The notes under the pieces are model-generated. The model saw nothing but the letters and a program-made list of their open reading frames with translations, searched no databases and had not been told where the DNA came from. Below, in pieces: positions 28,652-37,522 of a DNA stretch of 64,000 nt. Source of the DNA: Novosphingobium meiothermophilum (lineage in GTDB: Bacteria; Pseudomonadota; Alphaproteobacteria; Sphingomonadales; Sphingomonadaceae). The DNA lies in assembly GCF_003171715.1 (NCBI RefSeq), contig NZ_QGHL01000004.1:62001-126000 (forward strand), written 5' to 3'. Made by a program: the position numbers and the translations under genes. The stretch's first letter is position 1; each line of letters begins with the position of its first letter.

Positions 28652-28726
28652 TGGGGCGTCGCCAAGCGGTAAGGCACCGGTTTTTGGTACCGGCATTCGC
28701 AGGTTCGAATCCTGCCGCCCCAGCCA
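28652..28726 (+). tRNA. tRNA-Gln (anticodon TTG)
   Basis: A complete cloverleaf: acceptor TGGGGCG / CGCCCCA, D-arm with GCCAAGCGGTAAGGC, anticodon stem CCGGT / ACCGG around TTTTGGT (anticodon TTG at 28684-28686), T-arm GCAGGTTCGAATCCTGC and encoded CCA at 28724-28726. Very close to tRNA-Gln of E. coli. Confidence 0.97.
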
Positions 28727-29028
28727 GGCCCCTCTGCGAACAATTTGGCAAAACATGCCTTGGCAGGAAAGTCATTGCACCGCAGATGGCCTCTCCACGC
28801 TTTGTGATGGCGCTTGATCCCGCTTGCCCATCACGAAGGCGGCCGATGCAAGCCACATCCCGATAAGCCCGCCTTCTTCAAGCAGGCCATCTGATGCCGA
28901 CGCGCCGGGAGGCCCGGATGCGTCGTGCTTCAGGCACCTTGTCCCAAGGTATAATTGGCGCGCGCACGCCGTGGGCGCACACTGCCTTCCAGATCTCAAC
29001 GACAATCCGTTTTTCTGGAGGAACGAGG
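28727..29028 (+). promoter_or_regulatory. Leader region of exaC with TATAAT candidate
   Basis: About 300 bp without a credible gene between the tRNA and the aldehyde dehydrogenase. A perfect TATAAT (28950-28955), unusual in such GC-rich DNA, is preceded by a weak -35 candidate around 28927 and would give a leader of roughly 65 bases ending in the strong TGGAGGA ribosome site. The rest shows nothing notable. Confidence 0.4.
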
Positions 29029-30549
29029 ATGTTGCAGCAGGCCCTCAGCAAGTTCGCAGGCGCGTCGCTGATCCGCGACAGGTTCGACAATTTCATCGGC
29101 GGCAAATGGGTCGCCCCGGTGCGCGGCGCCTATTTCGACAACGTATCGCCCGTGACCGGGCAGGTCGTGTGCCAGGTGGCGCGCGGCACGGCGGAGGACA
29201 TCGAACTGGCGCTTGATGCCGCCCACGCTGCCAAGGATGCGTGGGGACGCACCTCTTCCACCGAACGTTCGAACATCCTCCTGCGCATTGCCGACCGGAT
29301 GGAGGCGAATCTCGATCTGCTGGCCATGGTCGAGACGATCGACAACGGCAAGCCGATCCGCGAGACGACCGCGGCGGACATTCCGCTGGCGATCGACCAT
29401 TTCCGCTATTTTGCGGCCTGCGTGCGTGCGCAGGAAGGCTCCATCGCGGAAATCGATCACGATACCGTTGCCTATCACTTCCACGAACCGCTGGGCGTCG
29501 TCGGCCAGATCATCCCGTGGAACTTCCCGATTCTGATGGCAGCCTGGAAGCTGGCTCCGGCGCTCGCCGCAGGCAACTGCGTCGTGCTCAAGCCTGCCGA
29601 ACAGACCCCGATGTCGATCCTAGTTCTGGCCGAGCTGATTGCCGATCTCCTGCCGGAAGGCGTGCTCAACGTCGTCAACGGCTTCGGTCTTGAGGCAGGC
29701 AAGCCGCTGGCCACCAGCAAGCGGATCGCCAAGATCGCGTTCACCGGCGAAACCTCGACCGGCCGCCTCATCATGCAGTATGCTTCGGAGAACCTGATCC
29801 CGTGCACGCTCGAACTGGGCGGGAAAAGCCCGAACATCTTCTTTGCCGACGTGATGGCCGAGGAAGATGACTTCCTCGACAAGGCGCTGGAAGGCTTCAC
29901 CATGTTCGCGCTCAATCAGGGCGAGGTCTGCACCTGCCCCAGCCGAGCGCTGGTGCATGAATCGATCTATGACCGCTTCATCGAAAAGGCAGTGGCGCGC
30001 GTCGAGGCGATCAAGCTGGGCAGCCCGCTCGATCCGGCAACGATGATCGGTGCCCAGGCATCTTCCGAACAGATGGAGAAGATCCTTGGCTATATCCAGA
30101 TTGGCCGCGACGAAGGCGCCAAGGTTCTGACCGGCGGCGGCCGCGCGGCGCACAACGGCGATCTGGCGCAGGGCTATTACGTGCAGCCCACCGTGCTTGA
30201 AGGGCACAACAAGATGCGCGTGTTTCAGGAGGAAATCTTCGGCCCGGTGCTTGCGGTCACGAAGTTCTCAACCGACGAGGAAGCGCTCGCCATCGCCAAC
30301 GACACGCTTTACGGCCTCGGTGCGGGCGTATGGACGCGCGATGGAACCCGCGCCTATCGCATCGGCCGCGGCATTCAGGCCGGCCGCGTCTGGACCAACT
30401 GCTACCATGCCTATCCCGCCCACGCGGCGTTCGGCGGCTACAAGCAGTCGGGCATCGGGCGTGAAACCCACAAGATGATGCTTGACCATTATCAGCAGAC
30501 CAAGAATCTGCTGGTCAGCTACAGCCCGAAGAAGCTCGGCTTCTTCTGA
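29029..30549 (+). CDS. exaC: NAD-dependent (acet)aldehyde dehydrogenase, ExaC type
   Basis: Cytoplasmic aldehyde dehydrogenase of 506 residues, the exact class length of ExaC/AldB. Conserved parts: [30 protein letters not shown], the general-base ELGGKSPNI and the nucleophile in [11 protein letters not shown]. In pseudomonads ExaC oxidises the acetaldehyde formed by the periplasmic PQQ ethanol dehydrogenase; such a dehydrogenase lies 5 kb downstream here. GGAGGAACG before the ATG fixes the start. An EthD-family gene follows. Confidence 0.92.
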   Translation: MLQQALSKFAGASLIRDRFDNFIGGKWVAPVRGAYFDNVSPVTGQVVCQVARGTAEDIELALDAAHAAKDAWGRTSSTERSNILLRIADRMEANLDLLAMVETIDNGKPIRETTAADIPLAIDHFRYFAACVRAQEGSIAEIDHDTVAYHFHEPLGVVGQIIPWNFPILMAAWKLAPALAAGNCVVLKPAEQTPMSILVLAELIADLLPEGVLNVVNGFGLEAGKPLATSKRIAKIAFTGETSTGRLIMQYASENLIPCTLELGGKSPNIFFADVMAEEDDFLDKALEGFTMFALNQGEVCTCPSRALVHESIYDRFIEKAVARVEAIKLGSPLDPATMIGAQASSEQMEKILGYIQIGRDEGAKVLTGGGRAAHNGDLAQGYYVQPTVLEGHNKMRVFQEEIFGPVLAVTKFSTDEEALAIANDTLYGLGAGVWTRDGTRAYRIGRGIQAGRVWTNCYHAYPAHAAFGGYKQSGIGRETHKMMLDHYQQTKNLLVSYSPKKLGFF

Positions 30550-30572
30550 ACCCATCCCTTTGCAAAAAGGGC

Positions 30573-30611
30573 GCGGCGCGGTGCGGAGGGAAGGCTCCGC
30601 AGCCGCGCCGC
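30573..30611 (+). repeat. Strong imperfect hairpin between exaC and the EthD gene
   Basis: GCGGCGCGG-T-GCGGAG pairs with CTCCGC-AG-CCGCGCCGC around GGAAGG: fifteen base pairs with one small internal loop, starting 24 bases after the exaC stop. No T-run follows, so it is either a factor-assisted stop or a message-stabilising structure. A weaker CCCTTT/AAAGGG stem lies just before it at 30556-30571. Confidence 0.5.
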
Positions 30612-30660
30612 AGGCAGTGAAAGAAGCGCAAGGATTGCGCCGCGCATCGTGGAGAGAGCC

Positions 30661-30969
30661 ATGCCTGAGGTAGCCGTCAACGTCATCTATCATGCCCCCG
30701 CCGATCCGGCGGCGTTCGAAGCCTATTACGACAGCATCCACATGCCCATCGCGGCGCGCATTCCCGGCGTTGAAAGGATCGTGCTGCTGAAGGGTCTGCC
30801 CGGACCGGATGGCAGCCCTGCGCCCTACTACCGCATGGCCCAGCTCTTCTTCGCTGATGCCGCCGCCATGGCCGAGGCCATGGCCAGCCCTGAGGCGCAG
30901 GCCGCAACAGCCGATATCGCCAACTTCGCCACGGGCGGCGCCAGTGTGCTGGTGGCCGAGGTTGTCTGA
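30661..30969 (+). CDS. EthD family protein
   Basis: A 102-residue dimeric alpha/beta-barrel-type protein: VNVIYHAPADPAAFEAYY, HMPIAARIPGVERI and RMAQLFFADAAAMAEAM are typical of EthD-like proteins. Family members are linked with degradation pathways but seldom have a proven activity. GGAGAG stands before the ATG. It lies between exaC and the FIST gene. A GCCGGCACC/GGTGTCGGC hairpin (30974-30995) follows its stop and may end or separate the message. Confidence 0.8.
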   Translation: MPEVAVNVIYHAPADPAAFEAYYDSIHMPIAARIPGVERIVLLKGLPGPDGSPAPYYRMAQLFFADAAAMAEAMASPEAQAATADIANFATGGASVLVAEVV

Positions 30970-31124
30970 TCTTGCCGGCACCTTGTGGTGTCGGCCCCGC
31001 TTCGTGCTTGGCGCAATGGCCAGCGGGGCATAGGATGCAAGGCCAAGCTCGCATGTCCGCATAAGGACAGCGGCACAGCAGAAGCGGGCCGGAAGGCAGG
31101 CCCGTCGCTAGGGGATGGTCGGCC

Positions 31125-32342
31125 ATGGCAGCGAAAGGCGCTCTGGAAAGGGCAGAAGCGGCAGACGGATGCGGTGCGTTCGCGCAGGCGCAATCGGGCG
31201 TTGTTGCGTGCACATCACATGCCGATAATCCGGCTGCGGCAGTTGCCGAACTGGCTGAACAGCTTGAGGCTCAGCTTGGAGAGCGACAGCTGGCAGGCGC
31301 GCTCTTGTTCTGCTCCAACACCTATCCGCGCGATGCGCTGGAAACCGCGCTCCTCCACCGCCTGCCGGACGTGCCGCTGTTCGGCTGCACCAGCGCGGGC
31401 GAACTTACCGAGCGTGGTTATGATACCCGCAGCGTGGTGCTGATCGGCTTTCCGCAAGGCCCCTTTTCGATGGCTTCGGTGCGGTTCGACGATCTCGACC
31501 GGTTCGACCCCGCTTCCGCACAGGCCGCCATCCGCCAGCTGGTCGCGCAGGAGCGGCGTGGACGGGTTGCCGCGGCCCCTGCGGACCGGGCTTCGCATCA
31601 GGTGGCCCTGTTCTTCGTCGACGGGCTTTCCCACCGCGAAGAATTGCTGACCATGACCGCGCAGCACGCGCTGGGCGACATCCAGCTTATCGGTGGGTCA
31701 AGTGGCGACGGTCTTTCCTTCCGCGATACCGCGATCCTTCACGAAGGGCGCTTCCATGCCGATGCCGCCGTGGTCGTGCTGCTGACCAGCGAGCGGCCGC
31801 TGCATGTGTTCTGCAAGAGCTTCTACCGCCCCGGCCCCGCCAAGATGGTGATAACCGAAGCCGATGCCCAGGCGCGTATCGTTCACGAGATCAACGCCGC
31901 ACCGGCAGCAGAAGAATACCGCAGGCTTGCCGGAAGCCCGCTTGCGACACTCGATGCGCAGTTCTTCGCCGCCTATCCGCCAATCGTGCGCACGGGAGGA
32001 CAATGCCATGTCCGTTCGATCCAGACCGCCAATGACGACGGCTCGCTGACCTTCTACTGCGCCATCGATACCGGCGTGGTCCTGTCCATCGGCGAACCCG
32101 TGGACCGCGTGGCCGCGCTTGATGATCTGTTTGCCGAAATCGGCGCGAGCGTGGGCGAGATCGATCATGTCATCGGCTTCGACTGCGTGCTCAACCGGCT
32201 CGACGCCGAGGACCGCCAGCAGGCCGGGGCCGTATCGCGCCGCTATGTTGCCAACCGGGTCTTCGGTTTCAACACCTATGGCGAGCAGTTCCGCGCCGCT
32301 CATATGAACCAGACCTTCACTGGGCTGGCGATCGGACGATGA
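31125..32342 (+). CDS. FIST domain sensor protein
   Basis: A 405-residue soluble protein with FIST_N (about 30-235; LLFCSNTYPRDALE, LFGCTSAGEL, FFVDGLSHREE, IGGSSGDG) and FIST_C (about 240-390; CHVRSIQTAND, GFNTYGEQFRAAHMNQTFTGLAIGR). FIST modules are thought to bind small ligands and to feed signal transduction. Its stop overlaps the start of the hybrid kinase by four bases (ATGA), so both proteins are made together, presumably as sensor and kinase of one pathway. In Pseudomonas aeruginosa a FIST gene likewise adjoins the kinase NahK/ErcS' near the exa genes. Confidence 0.9.
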   Translation: MAAKGALERAEAADGCGAFAQAQSGVVACTSHADNPAAAVAELAEQLEAQLGERQLAGALLFCSNTYPRDALETALLHRLPDVPLFGCTSAGELTERGYDTRSVVLIGFPQGPFSMASVRFDDLDRFDPASAQAAIRQLVAQERRGRVAAAPADRASHQVALFFVDGLSHREELLTMTAQHALGDIQLIGGSSGDGLSFRDTAILHEGRFHADAAVVVLLTSERPLHVFCKSFYRPGPAKMVITEADAQARIVHEINAAPAAEEYRRLAGSPLATLDAQFFAAYPPIVRTGGQCHVRSIQTANDDGSLTFYCAIDTGVVLSIGEPVDRVAALDDLFAEIGASVGEIDHVIGFDCVLNRLDAEDRQQAGAVSRRYVANRVFGFNTYGEQFRAAHMNQTFTGLAIGR

Positions 32343-34624
32343 GCGCGAACCTTTCCGCCCTCCTGCCTTCAGGCGGCATTCTCCCGCCCGCTCCGGTCGA
32401 GGGCGAAAGCGAGATTGCCCGCCTTCAGGCGCGCATCCGCCAGCTTGAGAAGATCAATGCCGCGCTGATGGACCGGGTGGAACGTTCGGTCGACATGGAA
32501 GGCGGCGCCTTCTCAATGTTCGAGACGGCCATTGCGCTCGAAACGGTGGTGCGTGACCGCACGATCGCACTTGAAACCACGATGGCCGAACTCAACCGCG
32601 TGATTGCCGAACTGGCAGCGGCAAACGAGGACGCAACCGCCGCGCGCGTGATGTTGCGCGATGCGATCGAATCGCTGGATGACGGCTTCGCGCTGTTCGA
32701 CGCGGAAGACCGCATGGTCCTGTGCAACCGGGCTTTCCTGCGCATTTTCCCGGAGTTTGCCGATATCGCCGGAAGCGCGCCGGAGTTCAGCGAACTGGCG
32801 AGCCGCCTTGCGCAGACCGGGGCCATGGCCGGATCGCAAAGCGCGCCCGAACGCTGGCTTGCCGAACGGGTGGAGCGGCATCGCCGCGCCGAGGGCGCGC
32901 ATGTTCAGGCACTCAGCGACGGGCGCTGGATCCAGATAAACGAAATCCGCACCAGCGATGGCGGGATCGTGGGCATCTATACCGATATCACCTCGGTCAA
33001 GGCCGAGGATGCCCGCCAGCGCGCGCTTGAACTGGCCGAACGCAACCTGGCGCTTCAGGCCACGCTCGATACGCTCTCCGAAGGCGTCTGCCTGTTCGAT
33101 GCGCAGCGCCGCATTCAGGCATGGAACGAGGGGCTGTTGCGGGTTCTTGGCCTTTCGGGAAGCAGCGCGGAGCTGCTCCGCCATGTCGACAGCCACGCCG
33201 CACTGATCGAATGGTGCACCTGGAAGCTGGGGCTGGAATGCCCCGATGCCCTGACGTGGCGCGAAGGCACGACAGCGCAGCTTTCCGCCGACTGCCTCAT
33301 GGCTGGGCGCAACTTCGTGATCCGTTCGGTTCCGCTGAACAATGGCGGGATGGTTTTCACCTTCGATGACGTGACCGACCATGTGCGCCTGCAACGGTCG
33401 CTGACCGAAACGGCAGAACTGCTGGAACGGCGCGTGCAGGAGCGCACCGCCGAACTGGTCGAGGTCAACCGGCAGCTCGTCGAAGCCAAGAACGAGGCCG
33501 AAACCGCCAATCGTTCCAAGACGAGCTTCCTTGCTGCGGCCAGCCACGATCTGCTCCAGCCGCTCAATGCCGCGCGCCTGTTCGTTTCCGCGATGGACGG
33601 TCTTGCCCTGCCCGAACGCCCGCGCGCGCTGGTGCAGCAGGCCAGCACGGCGCTCGATTCGGTCGAGGATCTGCTTGAAGCCCTGTTTGAAATCTCGCGG
33701 CTTGATGCAGGTGCGATCCAGCCCGAAGTGAGCGACCATGCCCTTGGCACAATCCTCAATGCGCTGCGGGTGGAGTTCGCCCCGCTCGCCGCAGCCGGTG
33801 GGCTGGCGTTCGATGTGCCCGAAACCGGCCTGTGGGTGCGTTCCGACGCGCGCCTGCTGCGCCGTGTTCTCCAGAACTTCGTGTCGAACGCCATCCGCTA
33901 TACCGAGGCAGGCAGCGTGAGGGTGGAAGTTTCGGAAGAGGCTGGCGCCGGTGGCCTTGGCGCAATGGTGCGCGTGACCGTGCGCGATACCGGCCCCGGC
34001 ATTGCCGAGGCCGACCGCGAGGAGATCTTCGCCGAGTTCCGCCGCGTGGGCAAGACGCAGAAGATTCCCGGCAAGGGGCTGGGACTTGCCATCGTGCGGC
34101 GCGTGTCCAGCATGCTGGGCCATGCCATCGAACTGGATACGGCACCGGGCGCGGGTGCGGCCTTCTCGATCGTGCTGCCAAGGGTGGCGCCTGTCATGCT
34201 GCCACCGGCACAGGCGCCGGTGGCCGCCGCCGCGGGCCGCATGGGTGGCATGGTGCTGGTGATCGACAACGATCCCGCCATCCTTGCAGGCATGGAGGCC
34301 CTGCTGGAAAACTGGGGTCTTGAAGTCGTGGTTGCGCGCGGCCCGGCCGATCCGGCAGCCCGTGCGGCACTGGCCCAAGGCCCGGCGCTGCTGATCGTGG
34401 ACTATCATCTGGATGACGGGCTGACGGGCGAGGAAGCGCTGGCCGATCTGCGCGCACGTGGCGCGGTGCAGCTTGGCGGTCGTGTCATTCCCGCCGTGTT
34501 CATCACCGCTGATCGCAGCGAGGAGACCAAGGCCCGCCTTGCCGCGCAATCGCTGCCGCTGCTGAACAAGCCGGTCAAGCCTGCCCAGCTTCGCGCTCTG
34601 CTGCGTCAACTCGACGTGCTGTGA
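32339..34624 (+). CDS. PAS-containing hybrid histidine kinase (NahK/ErcS'-like)
   Basis: A 761-residue cytoplasmic hybrid kinase without membrane segments. Order: coiled coil (about 20-105), PAS (about 107-225), second PAS-like part (about 236-360), coiled coil, HisKA with phosphoacceptor His403 in AASHDLLQPLNAARLF, HATPase (NFVSNAIRY, DTGPGI, GKGLGLAIVRR) and a C-terminal receiver with Asp688 in LLIVDYHLDDG. The HDLLQPLNAARLF box is characteristic of NahK/ErcS'-type kinases. It overlaps the FIST gene and converges with the LuxR regulator gene, its probable partner, only 25 bases away. Confidence 0.92.
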   Translation: MSANLSALLPSGGILPPAPVEGESEIARLQARIRQLEKINAALMDRVERSVDMEGGAFSMFETAIALETVVRDRTIALETTMAELNRVIAELAAANEDATAARVMLRDAIESLDDGFALFDAEDRMVLCNRAFLRIFPEFADIAGSAPEFSELASRLAQTGAMAGSQSAPERWLAERVERHRRAEGAHVQALSDGRWIQINEIRTSDGGIVGIYTDITSVKAEDARQRALELAERNLALQATLDTLSEGVCLFDAQRRIQAWNEGLLRVLGLSGSSAELLRHVDSHAALIEWCTWKLGLECPDALTWREGTTAQLSADCLMAGRNFVIRSVPLNNGGMVFTFDDVTDHVRLQRSLTETAELLERRVQERTAELVEVNRQLVEAKNEAETANRSKTSFLAAASHDLLQPLNAARLFVSAMDGLALPERPRALVQQASTALDSVEDLLEALFEISRLDAGAIQPEVSDHALGTILNALRVEFAPLAAAGGLAFDVPETGLWVRSDARLLRRVLQNFVSNAIRYTEAGSVRVEVSEEAGAGGLGAMVRVTVRDTGPGIAEADREEIFAEFRRVGKTQKIPGKGLGLAIVRRVSSMLGHAIELDTAPGAGAAFSIVLPRVAPVMLPPAQAPVAAAAGRMGGMVLVIDNDPAILAGMEALLENWGLEVVVARGPADPAARAALAQGPALLIVDYHLDDGLTGEEALADLRARGAVQLGGRVIPAVFITADRSEETKARLAAQSLPLLNKPVKPAQLRALLRQLDVL

Positions 34625-34649
34625 ACGCGCGGGCCGCGCGGGGTGCAGA

Positions 34650-35300
34650 CTATCCCCTGAAGCCCACCTTGCCTGCCATGATGACGGCCTGCGTGCGCGA
34701 GAACACGTTCATCTTCTGGAGAATGGCCGATACGTGCGCCTTGATCGTGGTCATCGAAACGTCCAGTTCATAGGCGATCTGCTTGTTGAGGCGGCCTGCA
34801 ACCAGATGGCCCAGCACCACCCGCTGTTGCGGCGTCAGGCTTTCGATACGGCTGCGAATGAGGTCTTCCTCGGCCGCGGCGGAATCATCGCCTTCAAGTT
34901 CGGGCATGTAGATTTCGCCCGAAAGCACTTGCCCCAGTGCCTCGACGATTGCCGCCCGCTTGAGGCTTTTGGGCACAAAGCCCGCCGCACCTGCCGCCAG
35001 AGCATCGCGCACCACCTTGCGGTCGGTCACGCCCGAAACCATCACCACCGGGGTTGCTGGAAAGGCATCGCGCAGGGCTTCAAGCCCGGAAAGATGCGCC
35101 ACATCGGGGATGTTGAGATCCAGCAGCACAAGATCGACGTCGCCTGCTTCGGCCAGCACGGCCAGTGCCGATTCAAGGCTGTCGGCCTCAAGAATGGTGC
35201 AATCGGGAAAGGTATCGTCGAAGATCGAACGCAGGCCATCGCGCACCAGCGAATGATCGTCGACGATCAGGACGCGTTCGGGAACGATGCTTTGCGGCAT
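34650..35300 (-). CDS. LuxR/NarL-type response regulator (ErbR/AgmR-like)
   Basis: Receiver with VLIVDDHS and phosphoacceptor Asp61, then a C-terminal LuxR helix-turn-helix (LTPQQRVVLGHLVAGRLNKQIAYELDVSMTTIKAHV). This is the type that controls quinoprotein ethanol oxidation in pseudomonads (ErbR/AgmR). Two starts have ribosome sites: ATG 35300 (GAGGAG, 216 residues, chosen because it starts at the receiver) and ATG 35372 (AGGA, 24 residues longer). It lies directly behind the PQQ dehydrogenase on the same strand, with a hairpin between them. Confidence 0.88.
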   Translation of the reverse strand: MPQSIVPERVLIVDDHSLVRDGLRSIFDDTFPDCTILEADSLESALAVLAEAGDVDLVLLDLNIPDVAHLSGLEALRDAFPATPVVMVSGVTDRKVVRDALAAGAAGFVPKSLKRAAIVEALGQVLSGEIYMPELEGDDSAAAEEDLIRSRIESLTPQQRVVLGHLVAGRLNKQIAYELDVSMTTIKAHVSAILQKMNVFSRTQAVIMAGKVGFRG

Positions 35301-35399
35301 GAGGCTCCTCGCGGTCTGTCCGCCGTCCGGTGCGGTCAGTCCGGCCGGATGCGGCGCGGTGGCGGTCTTCATAGTTATCCTAACCGGGGAGGTCGAGGA

Positions 35400-35429
35400 G
35401 CGCCATACCCCCGCTCAGGGGCATGGCGC
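35400..35429 (-). repeat. Hairpin between the PQQ dehydrogenase gene and its regulator
   Basis: GCGCCAT-GCCCC pairs with GGGGGT-ATGGCGC around a five-base loop, starting about 13 bases after the dehydrogenase stop on the minus strand. No T-run follows. It could partly stop transcription or protect the 3' end of the highly expressed dehydrogenase message from read-through into the regulator. Confidence 0.5.
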
Positions 35430-35442
35430 ATCCGGCGGGTTG

Positions 35443-37200
35443 TTACTGCCGTGGCAGCTTGAACACCCAGAGCATTCCGCCCTGACTGATTTCCTTGAAG
35501 GTCTTGGCCACTTCGCCGCCCCAGAGCGGCACCGCGCCGCCCCAGCCCGACATCACGGCCACATACTGTTCGCCGTCCTGTTCCCATGTGACCGGCGATC
35601 CGACCACGCCCGATCCGGTCTGGAACTGCCACAGTTCCTCGCCGGTCTTGGCATTGAATGCCTTGAGATAGCCTTCGGGCGTGCCGGTGAAGACCAGATT
35701 GCCGCGCGTGGCAAGAACCCCACCCCACAGCGGCGCCTTGTTCCGGTATTCCCACACGATCTTGCCCGTGGCCGGGTCCATCGCGCGCAGTGCGCCGATA
35801 TGGTCTTCGGCGATCGGCTTGATGGTGAAGCCCGCCCCCAGATAGGCAGCGCCCTTCTTGTAGGCGATGGGTTCGTTCCAGATGTCCATGCCCCAGTCGT
35901 TCGAAGGCACATAGAAAAGGCCAGTGTCCTGCGAATAGGCCATCGGCATCCAGTTCTTGCCGCCAAGGAACGACGGCGATGCAAAGACCGACTTGCCCTT
36001 GCCATCGGCGGTGGGAGCGCCAGGGCGGTTTTCGGGCACATAGTTCGGGCGGCCCGTCTTCAGATCGATGCCATTGGCCCAGGTGGTCTGCATCACGAAC
36101 TTGTGAGCACCCACGAGCTTGCCGTTGGTGCGGTCAAGCACATAGAAATAGCCGTTGCGGTCAGCCTTGGCGCCCAGCTTCATGGGCTTGTCCTTGCCAT
36201 TGACCTTGATCGTGGCGTCAAAGGGGATGAACTCGTTCACCCCGTCAAAGTCCCAGCCATCATGCGGGGTGGTCTGGTAGTGCCACTTGATGACGCCCGT
36301 ATCGGCATCGATCGCAAGGGTCGAAGCGGAATAGAGGTTGTCGCCGGGGCGCAGGTGGCTGTTCCACGGTCCCGGATTGCCGGTGCCGAAATAGACAAGG
36401 TTGGTGCCCGGATCATAGGTGCCGCCAAGCCACGTGGCGCCGCCGCCGGTCTTCCACAGATCGCCGGTCCAGCTCGCATTGAGCTTGCCGGTCATGCCGT
36501 TAGGCTGGCCGTTGAGCGTGCCGATATGGCCTTCGATCACCGGGCGTTCCCAGATCAGTTCGCCGGTTTCGACATTGCGCGCCTGCACGGCGCCCACAAT
36601 GCCGAACTCGCCGCCGGAATTGCCGGTTATGACCATGTCCTTGACGATGAGCGGCGCGGCAGTAGCCGAATAGCCTGCCTGATAGTCGCCGGTCTTCTTG
36701 TTCCAGATCACCTTGCCGGTGTGCCGGTCAAGCGCGACAAGCCGCGCGTCGAGCGTCGCGAAGATCACCTTGTCGCCGTGGATCGCCGCGCCGCGGTTGA
36801 CCACGTCGCAGCAGGGCATGATGCCGTCGGGCAGGCGGGCGTTGTATTCCCACTTCTTCTCGCCCGTGCGCGCATCGAACGCAAAGAGACGCGAATACGA
36901 CCCGGTGACATAGATCGTGCCGTCATAGACCAGCGGCTGCGACTCCTGCCCGCGCTGCTTTTCACCGCCCAGCGATGCCGCAAAGACCGGCACCAGCTTC
37001 TTCACGTTCTGCGTGTTCAGCTTGTCGAGCGTGCTGAAGCGCTGCTGCCACGGGCCCATGCCGTAGCTGATGACATCGCCGGGCGTTGCCGCATCATTGA
37101 GAATGTCCGCACTGGTCGGTCCGCCGGCAATGGCCGGGGCAGCGACCAGACTGGTGGCTGCCGCCAGCCCCGCGATAAAATTGGAGATACGCCGCTTCAT
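35443..37200 (-). CDS. exaA: PQQ-dependent alcohol dehydrogenase, lanthanide-type active site
   Basis: Periplasmic quinoprotein alcohol dehydrogenase, 585 residues with a signal peptide (about 1-25, ending APAIAG). It forms an eight-bladed propeller of W-motifs. Active-site features: the vicinal disulphide Cys130-Cys131 (MPCCDV), Glu198 in GGEFG and Asn275 in GTGNPGPWN as metal ligands, and the catalytic Asp317 followed by Asp319 in GWDFDG. The extra aspartate two residues on is the known mark of lanthanide-dependent enzymes (XoxF, ExaF, PedH); calcium enzymes have a small residue there. AGGAGGGACAGG precedes the ATG. Electrons probably go to the PedF-type cytochrome encoded upstream. Confidence 0.93.
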   Translation of the reverse strand: MKRRISNFIAGLAAATSLVAAPAIAGGPTSADILNDAATPGDVISYGMGPWQQRFSTLDKLNTQNVKKLVPVFAASLGGEKQRGQESQPLVYDGTIYVTGSYSRLFAFDARTGEKKWEYNARLPDGIMPCCDVVNRGAAIHGDKVIFATLDARLVALDRHTGKVIWNKKTGDYQAGYSATAAPLIVKDMVITGNSGGEFGIVGAVQARNVETGELIWERPVIEGHIGTLNGQPNGMTGKLNASWTGDLWKTGGGATWLGGTYDPGTNLVYFGTGNPGPWNSHLRPGDNLYSASTLAIDADTGVIKWHYQTTPHDGWDFDGVNEFIPFDATIKVNGKDKPMKLGAKADRNGYFYVLDRTNGKLVGAHKFVMQTTWANGIDLKTGRPNYVPENRPGAPTADGKGKSVFASPSFLGGKNWMPMAYSQDTGLFYVPSNDWGMDIWNEPIAYKKGAAYLGAGFTIKPIAEDHIGALRAMDPATGKIVWEYRNKAPLWGGVLATRGNLVFTGTPEGYLKAFNAKTGEELWQFQTGSGVVGSPVTWEQDGEQYVAVMSGWGGAVPLWGGEVAKTFKEISQGGMLWVFKLPRQ

Positions 37201-37333
37201 CCTGTCCCTCCTGTTATGGGATATTCTTCCGCGCGCCGGGCGGGCTGCCGTTGCGACAGGCCTTGGGCCAGACAGCTTTCCCGATCGTCGTCATCAAGCC
37301 TATCGGCTGCGCATTGCTGCACAATTGCACCTT

Positions 37334-37384
37334 GGGATGAGAGGAAGCGGGGGATGAGAGGAAGCAGGCAATGAGAGGGACCGC
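37334..37384. repeat. Three tandem 17-bp repeats upstream of the PQQ dehydrogenase
   Basis: GGGATGAGAGGAAGCGG (37334-37350), GGGATGAGAGGAAGCAG (37351-37367) and a decayed third copy with AATGAGAGG at the same phase (37368-37384). They lie 134-184 bases before the dehydrogenase start. Regular 17-bp phasing upstream of a promoter suggests binding sites for a regulator such as the neighbouring LuxR-type protein. The surrounding 37201-37522 gap has no gene. Confidence 0.6.
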
Positions 37385-37443
37385 ACATGCCGGAAAGTCA
37401 TGGGCTGCCGTGCAGAAATGCGCGCAGCGTGGTGCGCGGTTCG

Positions 37444-37500
37444 GGGGACACCGGTCGCAGTCGATGTCCCCGTCCCCCTGTTGTCCGCACATGGTGCGGA
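37444..37500 (-). repeat. Two inverted repeats behind the binding-protein gene
   Basis: TCCGCAC-ATG-GTGCGGA (37484-37500, perfect 7-bp arms) and GGGGACA...TGTCCCC (37444-37471). They begin 23 bases after the stop of the substrate-binding protein gene on the minus strand. No T-run follows; they may serve as a transcript end for the pedF operon or belong to the control region of the dehydrogenase. Confidence 0.45.
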
Positions 37501-37522
37501 ACCCCTGAAAGCTGTCCGGGCC

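Noticed and set aside
28772-29005. A 77-codon frame on the minus strand between tRNA-Gln and exaC
   Set aside because: No ribosome site, no recognisable sequence and it lies across the exaC leader.
32513-34609. A 698-codon open frame opposite the hybrid kinase
   Set aside because: Antisense to a kinase with intact motifs; no recognisable protein features.
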